A DNA stretch of 64,000 nt from Paracoccus albicereus (GTDB taxonomy: Bacteria; Pseudomonadota; Alphaproteobacteria; Rhodobacterales; Rhodobacteraceae). The notes below the pieces were generated by a model, which had not been told where the DNA came from, searched no databases, and saw nothing but the letters and a program-made list of their open reading frames with translations. Shown in pieces: positions 50,237 to 58,392 of the stretch; positions within the stretch are counted from its first letter, which is position 1, and the number at the start of each line of letters is the position of its first letter. The translations under genes and the position numbers were made by a program. The stretch spans positions 868,001 to 932,000 of the forward strand of contig NZ_JAKZEU010000002.1 in assembly GCF_024359525.1 (NCBI RefSeq), given 5' to 3'.

Positions 50237-50906
50237 GAGCGTCCTCCTGTATGTCGGGTGCATGGGCGCGCAGATGACGCAACCTTGCGCGATGCGCCGC
50301 TTCGAGATGCTGGCGCATTGCCTGCTCCGCCGCTGCACCGTCGCGCGCTTCAAGCGCATCCATGACCGAGTTGTGTTCCGAGACCGCGTCCCGCGCGCGG
50401 GTTCGTTCGCTTAACGTCGAAGGACCGAGGATGAGCAGCGTCCTGTCCAGTGATTCCGACGCACCGACCAGAAAGCGGTTCCGTGCAGCGGCAAGCAGCG
50501 TGCGGTGGAACTGCCGGTTCAAACCATGGGCCGCGGCGGTGTCACCGGCCTCGGCCAACTCTTCGTTCAGCATCCGAAGATCGGCCAGCTCGGCATCGGA
50601 AGCGGCGCGCGCGGCAAGACGCGCAGCGGTCCCTTCCAGCACCATGCGCATCTCGTAAAGCTCCATCACCTCGGCGTAGTCGAGACGACGGATCGAGGCG
50701 CCCTGACGCGGGACATGAACCACCAGACCATCCGCTTCCAGTTGGCGGATCGCCTCACGTACCGGGGTGCGGCTGATCCCCAGCCGTGCCGCCAGTTCGG
50801 TCTCGCGCAGGCGCGCACCGGGTGTGAGCCGACCGGTGCGGATCTCATCCAGCAAGCGACGATAAGCGCCCTGCCCCTGTGAGGTTTCGGTGTCCGTATC
50901 GGTCAC
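50229..50906 (-). CDS. GntR family (FadR/VanR subgroup) transcriptional regulator
   Basis: 225 residues if begun at the GTG at 50906. The winged-helix domain comes first (GAYRRLLDEIRTGRLTPGARLRETELAARLGISRTPVREAIRQLEADG, then VHVPRQGASI). An all-helical FCD ligand domain follows (ELYEMRMVLEGTAARLAARAAS, GLNRQFHRTLLAAARNRFL, SEHNSVMDALEARDGAAAEQAMRQHLEAAHRAR) with the metal-binding Asp/His pattern. An ATG further upstream (50978) would place the operator inside the gene and leave only two bases before the divergent gene, so GTG is favoured. Salmonella uses a LysR (TcuR) instead. Likely effector: the tricarboxylate or its product. Confidence 0.85.
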   Translation of the reverse strand: MTDTDTETSQGQGAYRRLLDEIRTGRLTPGARLRETELAARLGISRTPVREAIRQLEADGLVVHVPRQGASIRRLDYAEVMELYEMRMVLEGTAARLAARAASDAELADLRMLNEELAEAGDTAAAHGLNRQFHRTLLAAARNRFLVGASESLDRTLLILGPSTLSERTRARDAVSEHNSVMDALEARDGAAAEQAMRQHLEAAHRARLRHLRAHAPDIQEDAHG

Positions 50907-50939
50907 GTCGAGATCGGCCTTGTGAATTTCGGATCGCGA

Positions 50940-50959
50940 TTGTATACGCTTGGATACAA
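50940..50959. promoter_or_regulatory. GntR operator candidate between the regulator and the AbrB-type gene
   Basis: TTGTAT (50940-50945) and ATACAA (50954-50959) are perfect arms with an 8-base spacer. They lie between the divergent GntR and membrane-protein genes, 22 bases before the latter. TTGTAT half sites are common for FadR-type GntR regulators. Confidence 0.55.
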
Positions 50960-50980
50960 GATGCGTCAACCGGGACATTC

Positions 50981-52048
50981 ATGGCTTTTCTCACCCGCCG
51001 CCGCATGGAAACCTTCGTCATCGCGCTGAATGGCGGACTGCTTTTCACTCTGCTGAATCTACCGCTGCCGTTTCTGTTCGGGCCGATGTCGGCCTGCCTG
51101 ATTTCGGCCCTGGCGGGCGTCCGACTTCAGGGGATGGGGCAGGTTTCTGCTGCCGCGCGGACGGTTCTGGGTGTTGCGGTCGGCGCCTCCATCACGCCTG
51201 CGCTGATCGGTCAGTTGCCCCAGATGGCGCTGTCCCTGGCGCTGATCCCGATCTACATCGCGCTGATCGGACTGGTGGGCATCCCTTATTTCCGCCGCAT
51301 GGGCTTTGACATGCCGACCGCGTATTTCGCGGCGATGCCGGGCGGGTTGCAGGACATGGTCGTATTCGGACAAGAGGCCGGGGCGGATGTCCGCGCCCTG
51401 TCGCTGATCCATGCCACACGCGTTCTGATCATCGTTTCGCTGGCACCGGTGATCCTGACGGGCCTTTACGGGGTCGGCCTGACAAATCCATTGGGACGTG
51501 CGTTGGACGATATCCCGGTGACGGAGTTGCTGCTGATGGTCGGCGCAGCCTGGCTTGGCTGGAAGGGTGGTGAGCGGATCGGATTGTTTGGAGCCACCAT
51601 CATCGGCCCCCTGATCGTCACCGCCGCCCTCAGTCTGGCGGGCCTGATCCACATGCGCCCCCCGCGTGAGGCGATCATCGCCGCGCAGCTGTTCATCGGC
51701 ATCGGGATCGGCGTGCATTATGTTGGTGTCACCCTGCGCGATCTGCGGGATTTCGTGCTGAAGGGCCTGGGATTTGTTCTGCTGCTCGCAGTTTTGGCGG
51801 CAGCCTTCACCGAGATCGTAACCCTGACCGGCCTCGCCCAACCGTTGGAGGGCTTCCTCGCCTATGCGCCGGGCGGTCAGGCAGAAATGACCGTGCTGGC
51901 GATCGTTGCCGGCGCCGATCTCGGTTTCGTCGTGGCCCACCACATGACCCGGATCGTGCTAGTCATCCTAGGCGCGCCGCTGGCAGCACGGATGATGGGG
52001 ATGCAGCCGACACCGGCAGCACCCCCCGATTCATCGCGCCCGTCCTAG
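50981..52048 (+). CDS. AbrB family membrane protein (PF05145 type)
   Basis: 355 residues with about ten transmembrane segments arranged as two repeats. Each repeat begins with a motif of the form GLLFTLLNLPLPFLFGPMSACLISALAG and GLFGATIIGPLIVTAALSLAGLIH. MPGGLQDMVVFGQEAGADVRALSLIHATR and APGGQAEMTVLAIVAGADLGFVVAHHMTRIVLV are the two conserved PGG motifs. The family is annotated as AbrB/putative ammonia-monooxygenase-like membrane proteins and may be transport-related. It is divergent from the GntR-tcuAB operon and may replace the TcuC carrier, but that is inference. Start at 50981 follows CGGGA. Confidence 0.85.
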   Translation: MAFLTRRRMETFVIALNGGLLFTLLNLPLPFLFGPMSACLISALAGVRLQGMGQVSAAARTVLGVAVGASITPALIGQLPQMALSLALIPIYIALIGLVGIPYFRRMGFDMPTAYFAAMPGGLQDMVVFGQEAGADVRALSLIHATRVLIIVSLAPVILTGLYGVGLTNPLGRALDDIPVTELLLMVGAAWLGWKGGERIGLFGATIIGPLIVTAALSLAGLIHMRPPREAIIAAQLFIGIGIGVHYVGVTLRDLRDFVLKGLGFVLLLAVLAAAFTEIVTLTGLAQPLEGFLAYAPGGQAEMTVLAIVAGADLGFVVAHHMTRIVLVILGAPLAARMMGMQPTPAAPPDSSRPS

Positions 52049-53100
52049 CCCACGACGTGCGCTGCCACGGCGGCGGCGAAATCGCGCGTGCCCAGCCTGC
52101 CGCCGAGATCCTTCGTCCGCGTCGCTTCGTCCGACATTGCGTCGTCCAGCGCAGCCTCGATCGCGTCCGCAGCCTGCGGTTGATCCAGATGGCGCAGCAG
52201 CATCGCGGCAGAGCCGATCAGCGATGTCGGGTTCGCACGGTCCTGACCCGCGATGTCCGGGGCCGAGCCATGCTGTGCCTGCGCGACGGCGAAGGCGGGT
52301 CCCAAGTTCAACGACGCCGCCAGCCCCAATCCGCCCGACAGTTCCGAGGCGAGGTCGGACAGGATGTCACCGAACATGTTGGTAGTGACGATCACGTCAA
52401 ACCGCGACGGATCGCGCACCAGATGGGCGGCGGCTGCATCGACGAGGATTTCCTCGTAGTCGATGCCCGGATGATTTTTGGCGACCGCACGGACCTCTTC
52501 CAGAAACAGGCCATCTGACAAGCGCATCACGTTCGACTTGTGGACCACCGCGATACGCTTGCGCGACCGCCCTTCGACCAGATCGAACGCAGCCTCCGCG
52601 ATGCGGCGGCTGCCCTTCGTTGTAACCTTGCGCAGCGCGATCGCGACGCCCGGCTCGACCATGATCTCGCCCGGGCCTGACGCCATGTTGCGGTCAGCAT
52701 AGAAGCCCTCGAGGTTCTCGCGCACGACGACCAGGTCGATTTCGGCCGTGACCGGGCGAGGGACGGCGGGGCGCGACCGTGCAGGGCGGATGTTCGCGTA
52801 AAGCTCCAACTCGCGGCGCAGAACGCCGGACGGATTGCGCCCACCCTCGGCGACAGGCGGATACGCGTTATGCGAGACCGGTCCCAGGATCACGCCATCC
52901 GCGTCCTTGGCAGCCGCGATCACATCGTCGGTGATCGTCGTGCCATGCTGATCGAGCGAGACGAAGCCGATCTCGCCGCGCGTCAGCGTCAGATCGATGC
53001 CGAAGCGGTTTGCCGCCGCCTCGACCACGGTTTCCGTCGCCGCCGCGATCTCGGGGCCGATCCCGTCGCCCGGCAGAACCAGCAGTTTCATTTGCGCCAT
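52045..53100 (-). CDS. Isocitrate/isopropylmalate dehydrogenase family enzyme
   Basis: 351 residues of the metal-dependent beta-decarboxylating dehydrogenase family. KLLVLPGDGIGPEIAAATETVV opens it; NPSGVLRRELELYANIRPARSRP is the substrate-binding helix (a Ser as in isocitrate enzymes, plus several Arg). DLVVVRENLEGFYAD, AVVHKSNVMRLSDGLFLEEV (catalytic Lys) and VTTNMFGDILSDLASELSGGLGLA carry the metal and NAD(P) residues. It would oxidatively decarboxylate a 2-hydroxy-3-carboxy acid; leucine synthesis is unlikely since no leuCD accompany it. Start at 53100 (MAQMKLL) has GGAAGGG eight bases upstream; 53091 is the alternative. Confidence 0.87.
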   Translation of the reverse strand: MAQMKLLVLPGDGIGPEIAAATETVVEAAANRFGIDLTLTRGEIGFVSLDQHGTTITDDVIAAAKDADGVILGPVSHNAYPPVAEGGRNPSGVLRRELELYANIRPARSRPAVPRPVTAEIDLVVVRENLEGFYADRNMASGPGEIMVEPGVAIALRKVTTKGSRRIAEAAFDLVEGRSRKRIAVVHKSNVMRLSDGLFLEEVRAVAKNHPGIDYEEILVDAAAAHLVRDPSRFDVIVTTNMFGDILSDLASELSGGLGLAASLNLGPAFAVAQAQHGSAPDIAGQDRANPTSLIGSAAMLLRHLDQPQAADAIEAALDDAMSDEATRTKDLGGRLGTRDFAAAVAAHVVG

Positions 53101-53981
53101 GCGTCCGACCCTTCCAGCAATTCCTGCGCCATGCCCCGATAGCCTTGTTCCATGTCGGGAACCGGTTGGTCGGGCGTCGTCCGACCCAGGCGGCGCTGCC
53201 ATTGCACGATCGCGCGCGCCATGTCCGACGGCAGGCCCAGATCGTCCAGCGTGACGGCCACCTCTTCCAGTTCCGCGGCCCGACGCTGGCCATGCACTGT
53301 CATCCGCTCGAGATTGTAGGCGACCTGTTCCGGCCAATCGATGCCCGGAAAGCTTTGCACCAGCGAGCCGATCACGGCTTCGTCCACGCCGGCACGGACG
53401 GCGGCAAGCGCGCACTCGGCCGTCAGCGCCTCCATCCCCTTGATCATGACGGACCGAACCATCTTGATGGTCGAGGCGTCGCCCACGTTCTCACCGGCGA
53501 TGCGCGGTGCCATGTTGAGCGAGACCAGCACGTCTTTCCCGGCCTCTGCGTGCGGACCGGCGATCAGCAGCGGTACTTGGTGCCGCTTGGGATAGACCGG
53601 TGCCATCACCGCGACGTCGACGTAGCGGCCGCCGGCCGCCTCGATCACGCGTGACGCCTCGCGCTTGCTTTCGGGCGCGCAGGAATTCATGTCGAACCAG
53701 AGCGCACCTTTCGGAAGCAGAGGCGCGCATTCCCGGGCCGCCGTCAGCGCCTGATCGGCGGTGACGGTGCAGAAGACGGCCGTCGCGTCCTTCAGCGCCT
53801 CGGCCCGATCGGCCGCACCGGTTACGCCAAGCCGGTCGTAATCGGCGCGCTTGGCAGTCGCGGTCGCCGCGTCTTCGGTCTTGCGGTCGAAGGCACGGAT
53901 TCCCGCGCCGCTGCCCCAGCCTTCGATAAAGGCCCCGGCGGCCTCACCGCAGCCGATGAAGGTGATCGAAGCGTTTGTCAT
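53088..53981 (-). CDS. NAD(P)-dependent 6-phosphogluconate-dehydrogenase-like protein (DUF1932)
   Basis: 297 residues. N-terminal Rossmann fold: ITFIGCGEAAGAFIEGWG, then TAVFCTVTADQALTAA and GALWFDMNSCAPESKREASRVIEAAGGRYVDVAVMAPVYP. C-terminal helical DUF1932 domain: KMVRSVMIKGMEALTAECALAAVRAGVDEAVIGSLVQSFPGIDW. It belongs to the beta-hydroxyacid dehydrogenase superfamily; members act on hydroxyisobutyrate-like or glycerate-like acids. The usual catalytic Lys position is probably in TIKMVRSVMIKG. Operon with the isopropylmalate-like enzyme (overlap) and the TSUP gene. Confidence 0.85.
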   Translation of the reverse strand: MTNASITFIGCGEAAGAFIEGWGSGAGIRAFDRKTEDAATATAKRADYDRLGVTGAADRAEALKDATAVFCTVTADQALTAARECAPLLPKGALWFDMNSCAPESKREASRVIEAAGGRYVDVAVMAPVYPKRHQVPLLIAGPHAEAGKDVLVSLNMAPRIAGENVGDASTIKMVRSVMIKGMEALTAECALAAVRAGVDEAVIGSLVQSFPGIDWPEQVAYNLERMTVHGQRRAAELEEVAVTLDDLGLPSDMARAIVQWQRRLGRTTPDQPVPDMEQGYRGMAQELLEGSDAWRK

Positions 53982-53994
53982 TGAAGTCTCCCTT

Positions 53995-54750
53995 TCAGGC
54001 GCCGCTCAGCGCGCCCATTCCTTGCCAGATCAGCCGCAACGACAGCATGATCAGGATTGCATTCAGCGCCCATTGAAAGCGCTGGTCGCTGATCCGGTTC
54101 AGGACCAGCCGCCCGGCCATGGTGCCCAGAAAGCCGGCACCGATCATCGCCGCGCAGAACAAGAGCCACGGTCCGAAGGCAATCCCGACAAGCCCGAAGA
54201 CCACCGATTTTGCCACGTGCTGGACCGTCATCAGCGTCGCATGCGTCGCGACGAAACCATGCCGATCAAGACCCAGCGAGCGAACGAAGGTCGCCACGAA
54301 GGGCCCGGTCGCCCCGAAGAACATGGTCAGAAAGCTGCTGAACGCACCCGTCAATGCGGGCATCCGTCGCAGCCACGCGGGCGGGTTCGACAGCACCGAC
54401 CAGATCACGAACAGGCCGACCCCGATCTGCACGAAGGCGGGTTGCAGGTTCACCGCGACCAGCCCGCCGATCGACGCGCCGATGATCGTGCCGACCGTGA
54501 AGACGCCGACATTCGGCCAGTTGACGAAGCGGATCATCAGGGCCGCGCGCCCCGCGTTCGACCCCGACTGAACCAGACCATGCACCGGGATCAGCATCGC
54601 GGGCGGCATCAGGCTGGCCATGACGCTGAGCAAAAGGATACCCCCACCCAGGCCAAATGCGATCGTGACGAAGGACGCGGCAAAGCTGGTACCCAGAAGC
54701 GCTGTCGCGACGGCCGCATCCAGCCCGGGCGGGATGAACGCACTCAGCAT
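53995..54750 (-). CDS. TauE/SafE (TSUP) family transporter, second copy
   Basis: 251 residues, eight predicted transmembrane segments in two repeats: FVTIAFGLGGGILLLSVMASLMPPAMLIPVHGLVQSGSNAG in the first, GAFSSFLTMFFGATGPFVATFVRSL in the second. GHHATLMTVQH-like loop (THATLMTVQHVAKSVVFGLVG) and the end ILIMLSLRLIWQGMGALSG. Probably exports or imports a small organic anion. First gene of the three-gene unit divergent from the LysR gene, so likely tied to the substrate handled by this cluster. The C-terminal LRLIWQ is shared with the other TSUP protein at 5714-6460. Confidence 0.87.
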   Translation of the reverse strand: MLSAFIPPGLDAAVATALLGTSFAASFVTIAFGLGGGILLLSVMASLMPPAMLIPVHGLVQSGSNAGRAALMIRFVNWPNVGVFTVGTIIGASIGGLVAVNLQPAFVQIGVGLFVIWSVLSNPPAWLRRMPALTGAFSSFLTMFFGATGPFVATFVRSLGLDRHGFVATHATLMTVQHVAKSVVFGLVGIAFGPWLLFCAAMIGAGFLGTMAGRLVLNRISDQRFQWALNAILIMLSLRLIWQGMGALSGA

Positions 54751-54788
54751 CGGTGCTGCCCGCTTGAAGCGACCGCGTCAGATCGGCA

Positions 54789-54799
54789 ATGGTGACCAT
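54789..54799. promoter_or_regulatory. Possible LysR-type operator
   Basis: ATGGT-G-ACCAT, an 11-bp interrupted palindrome in the 74-bp gap between the divergent TSUP and LysR genes. LysR regulators commonly bind such gaps to control themselves and the divergent gene. Short arms make this only a weak candidate. Confidence 0.3.
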
Positions 54800-54824
54800 C
54801 TAACTCGCGGACGAAAGGGTGGGC

Positions 54825-55715
54825 ATGCGCGTCGATTACCTGGGGCTTGAAGGTTTCGTGGCCGTTGCCGACATGGGCAGCTTTTCGCGGGCGGCGCGAA
54901 AGCTCGACCTGTCGCAGACCGCGCTCAGCCACCGGGTCCGCAAACTGGAGGAGGATCTTGGGCAGCAGCTTCTGATCCGCAACGCGCGCGACATCTCGCT
55001 GACGCAGGCCGGCAAGTCGATCCTGCCGCAGGTTCGCGCGCAGCTTCTGGCGCTGGCGAACGTCTATGGTGAGGTCCGCAAGCAGGGTCACGAGATGCGC
55101 ACGCGGCTGACCTTCGCCTGCCTGCCGACGCTGTCGAGCTATTATCTGGCAGACGTGCTTCTGCGTTTTGCCGAGGATTACCCGGCGGTGAAGCTGTGCC
55201 TGATGGACCAGACCGCCGAGACCGTGAACCAGCTTGTCCATGACGGCGAGGCCGAGTTCGGCATCACCATCGCCTCGGCCACACCCTGGGACATCGAGGT
55301 CGAGCACCTGTGCACCGAACCCTATGTGCTGTTGGTCAACGATGCCCATCCGCTGGCGCAGAAGGATTTCGTCACCCGAGAGGATCTTCTGTCCATGCCG
55401 ATGGTCCGGATCCGGACCCAAAGCAGCAACCGTCAACTGGTCGAAGACGCGCTTGGAGATTACGGCAAGAAGATCGACTGGCGGTTCGAGGTGCAGTTCG
55501 CGGCGACCGCGATGAGCATGGTGGCGGCGGGCGTGGGTGCCACGGTGCTGCCACGGCTGACGATGCAGCGTGGTCTGCCGGGGCTGAAGGGGCTGCATTT
55601 CAGCGATGTCGATCTGACCCGCGACATTTGCGCGGTCAGGCGCCGCGGTATGCCGCTGTCGACCCCCGCGAACGGCCTTCTGGAAATGGTGCGCGAACGG
55701 TTGCGCGACGTCTAG
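54825..55715 (+). CDS. LysR family transcriptional regulator
   Basis: 296 residues: helix-turn-helix DYLGLEGFVAVADMGSFSRAARKLDLSQTALSHRVRKLEEDLGQQLL near the N-terminus. The periplasmic-binding-protein-like effector domain starts about residue 90 (LTFACLPTLSSYYLADVLLRFAEDYPAV), with LVHDGEAEFGITIA and AMSMVAAGVGATVLPRL. Start at 54825 has GAAAGGG seven bases upstream. It is divergent from the TSUP-dehydrogenase unit and near the downstream D-hydroxyacid/Tct operon, so it is the likely activator of one or both. Ligand unknown, presumably a carboxylate of the pathway. Confidence 0.92.
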   Translation: MRVDYLGLEGFVAVADMGSFSRAARKLDLSQTALSHRVRKLEEDLGQQLLIRNARDISLTQAGKSILPQVRAQLLALANVYGEVRKQGHEMRTRLTFACLPTLSSYYLADVLLRFAEDYPAVKLCLMDQTAETVNQLVHDGEAEFGITIASATPWDIEVEHLCTEPYVLLVNDAHPLAQKDFVTREDLLSMPMVRIRTQSSNRQLVEDALGDYGKKIDWRFEVQFAATAMSMVAAGVGATVLPRLTMQRGLPGLKGLHFSDVDLTRDICAVRRRGMPLSTPANGLLEMVRERLRDV

Positions 55716-55729
55716 GTCCGGGCGACGCT

Positions 55730-56707
55730 TCATGACCCTGTCGCGGCCTCGGGATTGACCACATGGATGGGCGTGCCTTCGGCGAAGGCATCGATCTGGT
55801 TGTAGATATCGGCGAACTGACGATCCAGCTCATCCTCGGTGACGAAGCCGATATGCGGCGTCGCGATGATGCGGGGATGGATCAGGATCGGGTCATGGGG
55901 ATCGGTCAGAGGCTCGCGATCGAAGACATCGAGCGCGATCATGCCCGGCCGGCCTGCCTCGGCGGCAGCAAGCGTCGCGCCAGGAGCGATCAACCCTGCC
56001 CGCGACGTGTTCACGAAGATCGCGCTTGGCTTCATCGACGTCAGATCGGCTTCGGTGATCAGCCCGCGCGTCTCCGGGACCATTCGGACATGCACGCTGA
56101 TCACGTCGGATTCGGTAAAGAAAGCCTCGCGCGACGGCGCGACCTCTTCACCCTGATCCGCGGCCCGCGCACGTCCGCCTTCGGAACCCCACCACCAGAT
56201 CTTCATGCCGAATGCCCGCGCATATGTCGCGACCTGTCGGCCGAGCCGTCCGAACCCGTAAAGCCCGATCCGCCTTCCGTGCAGGCTCTGGCCCGGTGCC
56301 AACTGCCATTTGCCCTCCTTCAATGAGGCCATCTGTTGCGGCAATTGCCTCGCGGCGGACAGGATCAGCGCAAAGGTCAGTTCGGCGGCGGCGACGGAAG
56401 GGCCGGTCGCGGTCTTGTTGGAACTCAGCGTCACGCCATGCCGCGTACAGGCCTCGACATCAACATGCGGATGCACGCCACGCTGGCTGATCAATCGCAG
56501 GTTTGGCAACCGGGCAAGAAGCTCGTCCGTGATCGCGGTGCGTTCGCGAAACAGGACGACCGCCTCGGCCTCGCCCAGCCTGTCGGCGAGGACAGCCGGA
56601 TCCTCGACATGATCGGTCCAGATCGTCACGTCGTGATCGGCCAGTTTCGCGTAGCTCGGCAAATGCCGCAGCGTGTCGTGCCAATCGTCGAGGATGTGAA
56701 CCTTCAA
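55730..56707 (-). CDS. D-2-hydroxyacid dehydrogenase family protein
   Basis: 325 residues of the D-isomer-specific 2-hydroxyacid dehydrogenase family. Catalytic-domain segments NLRLISQRGVHPHVDVEACTRHGVTLSSN and PSVAAAELTFALILSAARQLP; the NAD-binding domain has SLHGRRIGLYGFGRLGRQVATYARAFGM, the active Arg/Glu region in HVRMVPETRGLITEADL and NTSRAGLIAPGATLAAA. The catalytic His is in the ATPHIGFVTEDEL segment. It would interconvert a D-2-hydroxyacid and a 2-oxoacid with NAD(P). ATGA overlap with the ThDP enzyme upstream shows coupling; together they suggest 2-oxoacid chemistry. Confidence 0.9.
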   Translation of the reverse strand: MKVHILDDWHDTLRHLPSYAKLADHDVTIWTDHVEDPAVLADRLGEAEAVVLFRERTAITDELLARLPNLRLISQRGVHPHVDVEACTRHGVTLSSNKTATGPSVAAAELTFALILSAARQLPQQMASLKEGKWQLAPGQSLHGRRIGLYGFGRLGRQVATYARAFGMKIWWWGSEGGRARAADQGEEVAPSREAFFTESDVISVHVRMVPETRGLITEADLTSMKPSAIFVNTSRAGLIAPGATLAAAEAGRPGMIALDVFDREPLTDPHDPILIHPRIIATPHIGFVTEDELDRQFADIYNQIDAFAEGTPIHVVNPEAATGS

Positions 56708-58392
56708 TGCGCAGCCCCCTTCGGATGCGCCCGTTGCATTACCGGCGAAGCGATGCGATCCGAAATCGGAAAGTCCCAGACAGCGGCAGCGCCACGTCCC
56801 TGGGCCGCAAAATCCCGCACCATTGCGGGCAAAGCAGCCAGATCCTTGACCCGCTCCCCGCCGACGCCGAAGCCCCGTGCAATCGCAGCCAGATCGCCGC
56901 GCCCGAAGACGGCACCCGCGTCACTCAGCCCGTCCGCGCGCAGCTTGTGGATCTCGGATCCATAGGCGCCATCATTCATGACGCAGATCAGGATGTTCAG
57001 CCCATGGCGACGGATCGTCTCCAGCTCCTGAACGTGCATCATCAGGCTGCCGTCGCCGTCGAACAGCACGATCGTCTGGTCGGGACAGGCGGCCGCCACT
57101 CCCATCGCGAAGGACGTACCGTTCCCAATCGCGCCGAACTCGCGGATGGTCAGGAACTTCTCCTGCGGACGTTTGGGCATCTGGGCAGCATAATAGGAAC
57201 AATGCCCCGAGGAATTGACCATCTGCCACTCGTCGGGAAGGGCCGCATCAAGCGCGGCGATCACGTCCCGAGGGTCGTGAAGTCCGGATTCCGGCTCACG
57301 CGGGGTGGCGTCAGCCGGCGTTTTCGCGATCTGTCTGGCAGTGGCCTCACTCCGCCATTCCGACGTGCGAGCGGGAATCGCTTCTGCAAGCGCCTCGGCC
57401 CCGAGGCGAGCATCGGCCCGGACATGATGATGCGCGGCAATTCGACCCTGGCTGATCGTCAAAGGCGCCGTGTCGATCTGCAGCATATCGGCCTGACCAA
57501 ACAGCTTGCCGCCATCGGCATTGTGGCGCGCAAGGATCGTGCCAATCGCGATCACCAGATCAGCTTCGCCCAAAAGCGCCCGGCCTGTATCGGTCGAGAA
57601 ACCGCCAGCAATACCAAGGCTGAAAGGATCATCGTGGAAAAGGCCGCGCGCAGGCAGCGTCGTCGCCAGCAGCGCATCGCATCGTTCGGCCAGCGCACGG
57701 CAGGCTGGTCCAGCGCCGGCTTCGACAGCACCCATCCCCGCCATGACGACGATCCGCCGTGCTTTCGCGATGCGTTCGGCGGCCCGTGAAATATCCGCTG
57801 TCGCGGGAGGCATCGGCGCGACATCGGGGACCAGCTCGGCCGACGGGGCCGGCAACTCGGCAGAACCCGACCACGGCTGGGTCTGCAGGTCCATGGGCAC
57901 GCCCAGGACGATCGGGCGGCGCCCGGTGCGTGCGTCCAGAAACGCGTTCCGAACCTCAATCGCCATGCGCGAGGGCGCATGCAGCGCGCGGTATTCCGCA
58001 CCTGCCGCGCGAATGAAGGGCGCCTGATCGATGGCCTGATTGTACCATCCCGACCCCAAAGGCGCCTCACCCGCAAAGATGACCATCGGCAGGTTCGCAC
58101 GCACTGCTGCGGGTAGCGCGGTCAGAATCTGCGTCAGCCCCGGTCCACAGGTCACCGTCGCAAGCCCAACGTCGCCGGCCTTGCGCGCATAGGCCATGGC
58201 CGCCGCCACCGCGCAATGTTCGTGCCGGACATTGATCATCGGTGTTCCGAGATCCGCCAGAACAGTGGCCCAGGCCATGTTCGCATCGCCAAGCAACGCG
58301 AAACACGGCCGATCGCCTTCCTGCCGGACGGCACGGGCGAGGATTTCGTAGGTCTTTTCGGCTGCGGTCACGGTCCCGACGGCGCGGTTCAT
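56704..58392 (-). CDS. Thiamine-diphosphate-dependent enzyme (acetolactate synthase/decarboxylase-like)
   Basis: 562 residues with the three ThDP-enzyme domains. The Pyr domain has the activating Glu in INVRHEHCAVAAAMAYARKAG and VTCGPGLTQILTALP. The central domain carries RIVVMAGMGAVEAGAGPACRALAERCDALLATTLPARG. The PP domain has the cofactor motif LFDGDGSLMMHVQELETIRRHGLNILICVMNDGAYG. SGWYNQAIDQAPFI is the substrate-loop region. Members decarboxylate 2-oxoacids or form acyloins; the exact reaction is not readable from sequence. Coupled on both sides by four-base overlaps with the PrpF-like and D-hydroxyacid dehydrogenase genes. Confidence 0.88.
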   Translation of the reverse strand: MNRAVGTVTAAEKTYEILARAVRQEGDRPCFALLGDANMAWATVLADLGTPMINVRHEHCAVAAAMAYARKAGDVGLATVTCGPGLTQILTALPAAVRANLPMVIFAGEAPLGSGWYNQAIDQAPFIRAAGAEYRALHAPSRMAIEVRNAFLDARTGRRPIVLGVPMDLQTQPWSGSAELPAPSAELVPDVAPMPPATADISRAAERIAKARRIVVMAGMGAVEAGAGPACRALAERCDALLATTLPARGLFHDDPFSLGIAGGFSTDTGRALLGEADLVIAIGTILARHNADGGKLFGQADMLQIDTAPLTISQGRIAAHHHVRADARLGAEALAEAIPARTSEWRSEATARQIAKTPADATPREPESGLHDPRDVIAALDAALPDEWQMVNSSGHCSYYAAQMPKRPQEKFLTIREFGAIGNGTSFAMGVAAACPDQTIVLFDGDGSLMMHVQELETIRRHGLNILICVMNDGAYGSEIHKLRADGLSDAGAVFGRGDLAAIARGFGVGGERVKDLAALPAMVRDFAAQGRGAAAVWDFPISDRIASPVMQRAHPKGAAH

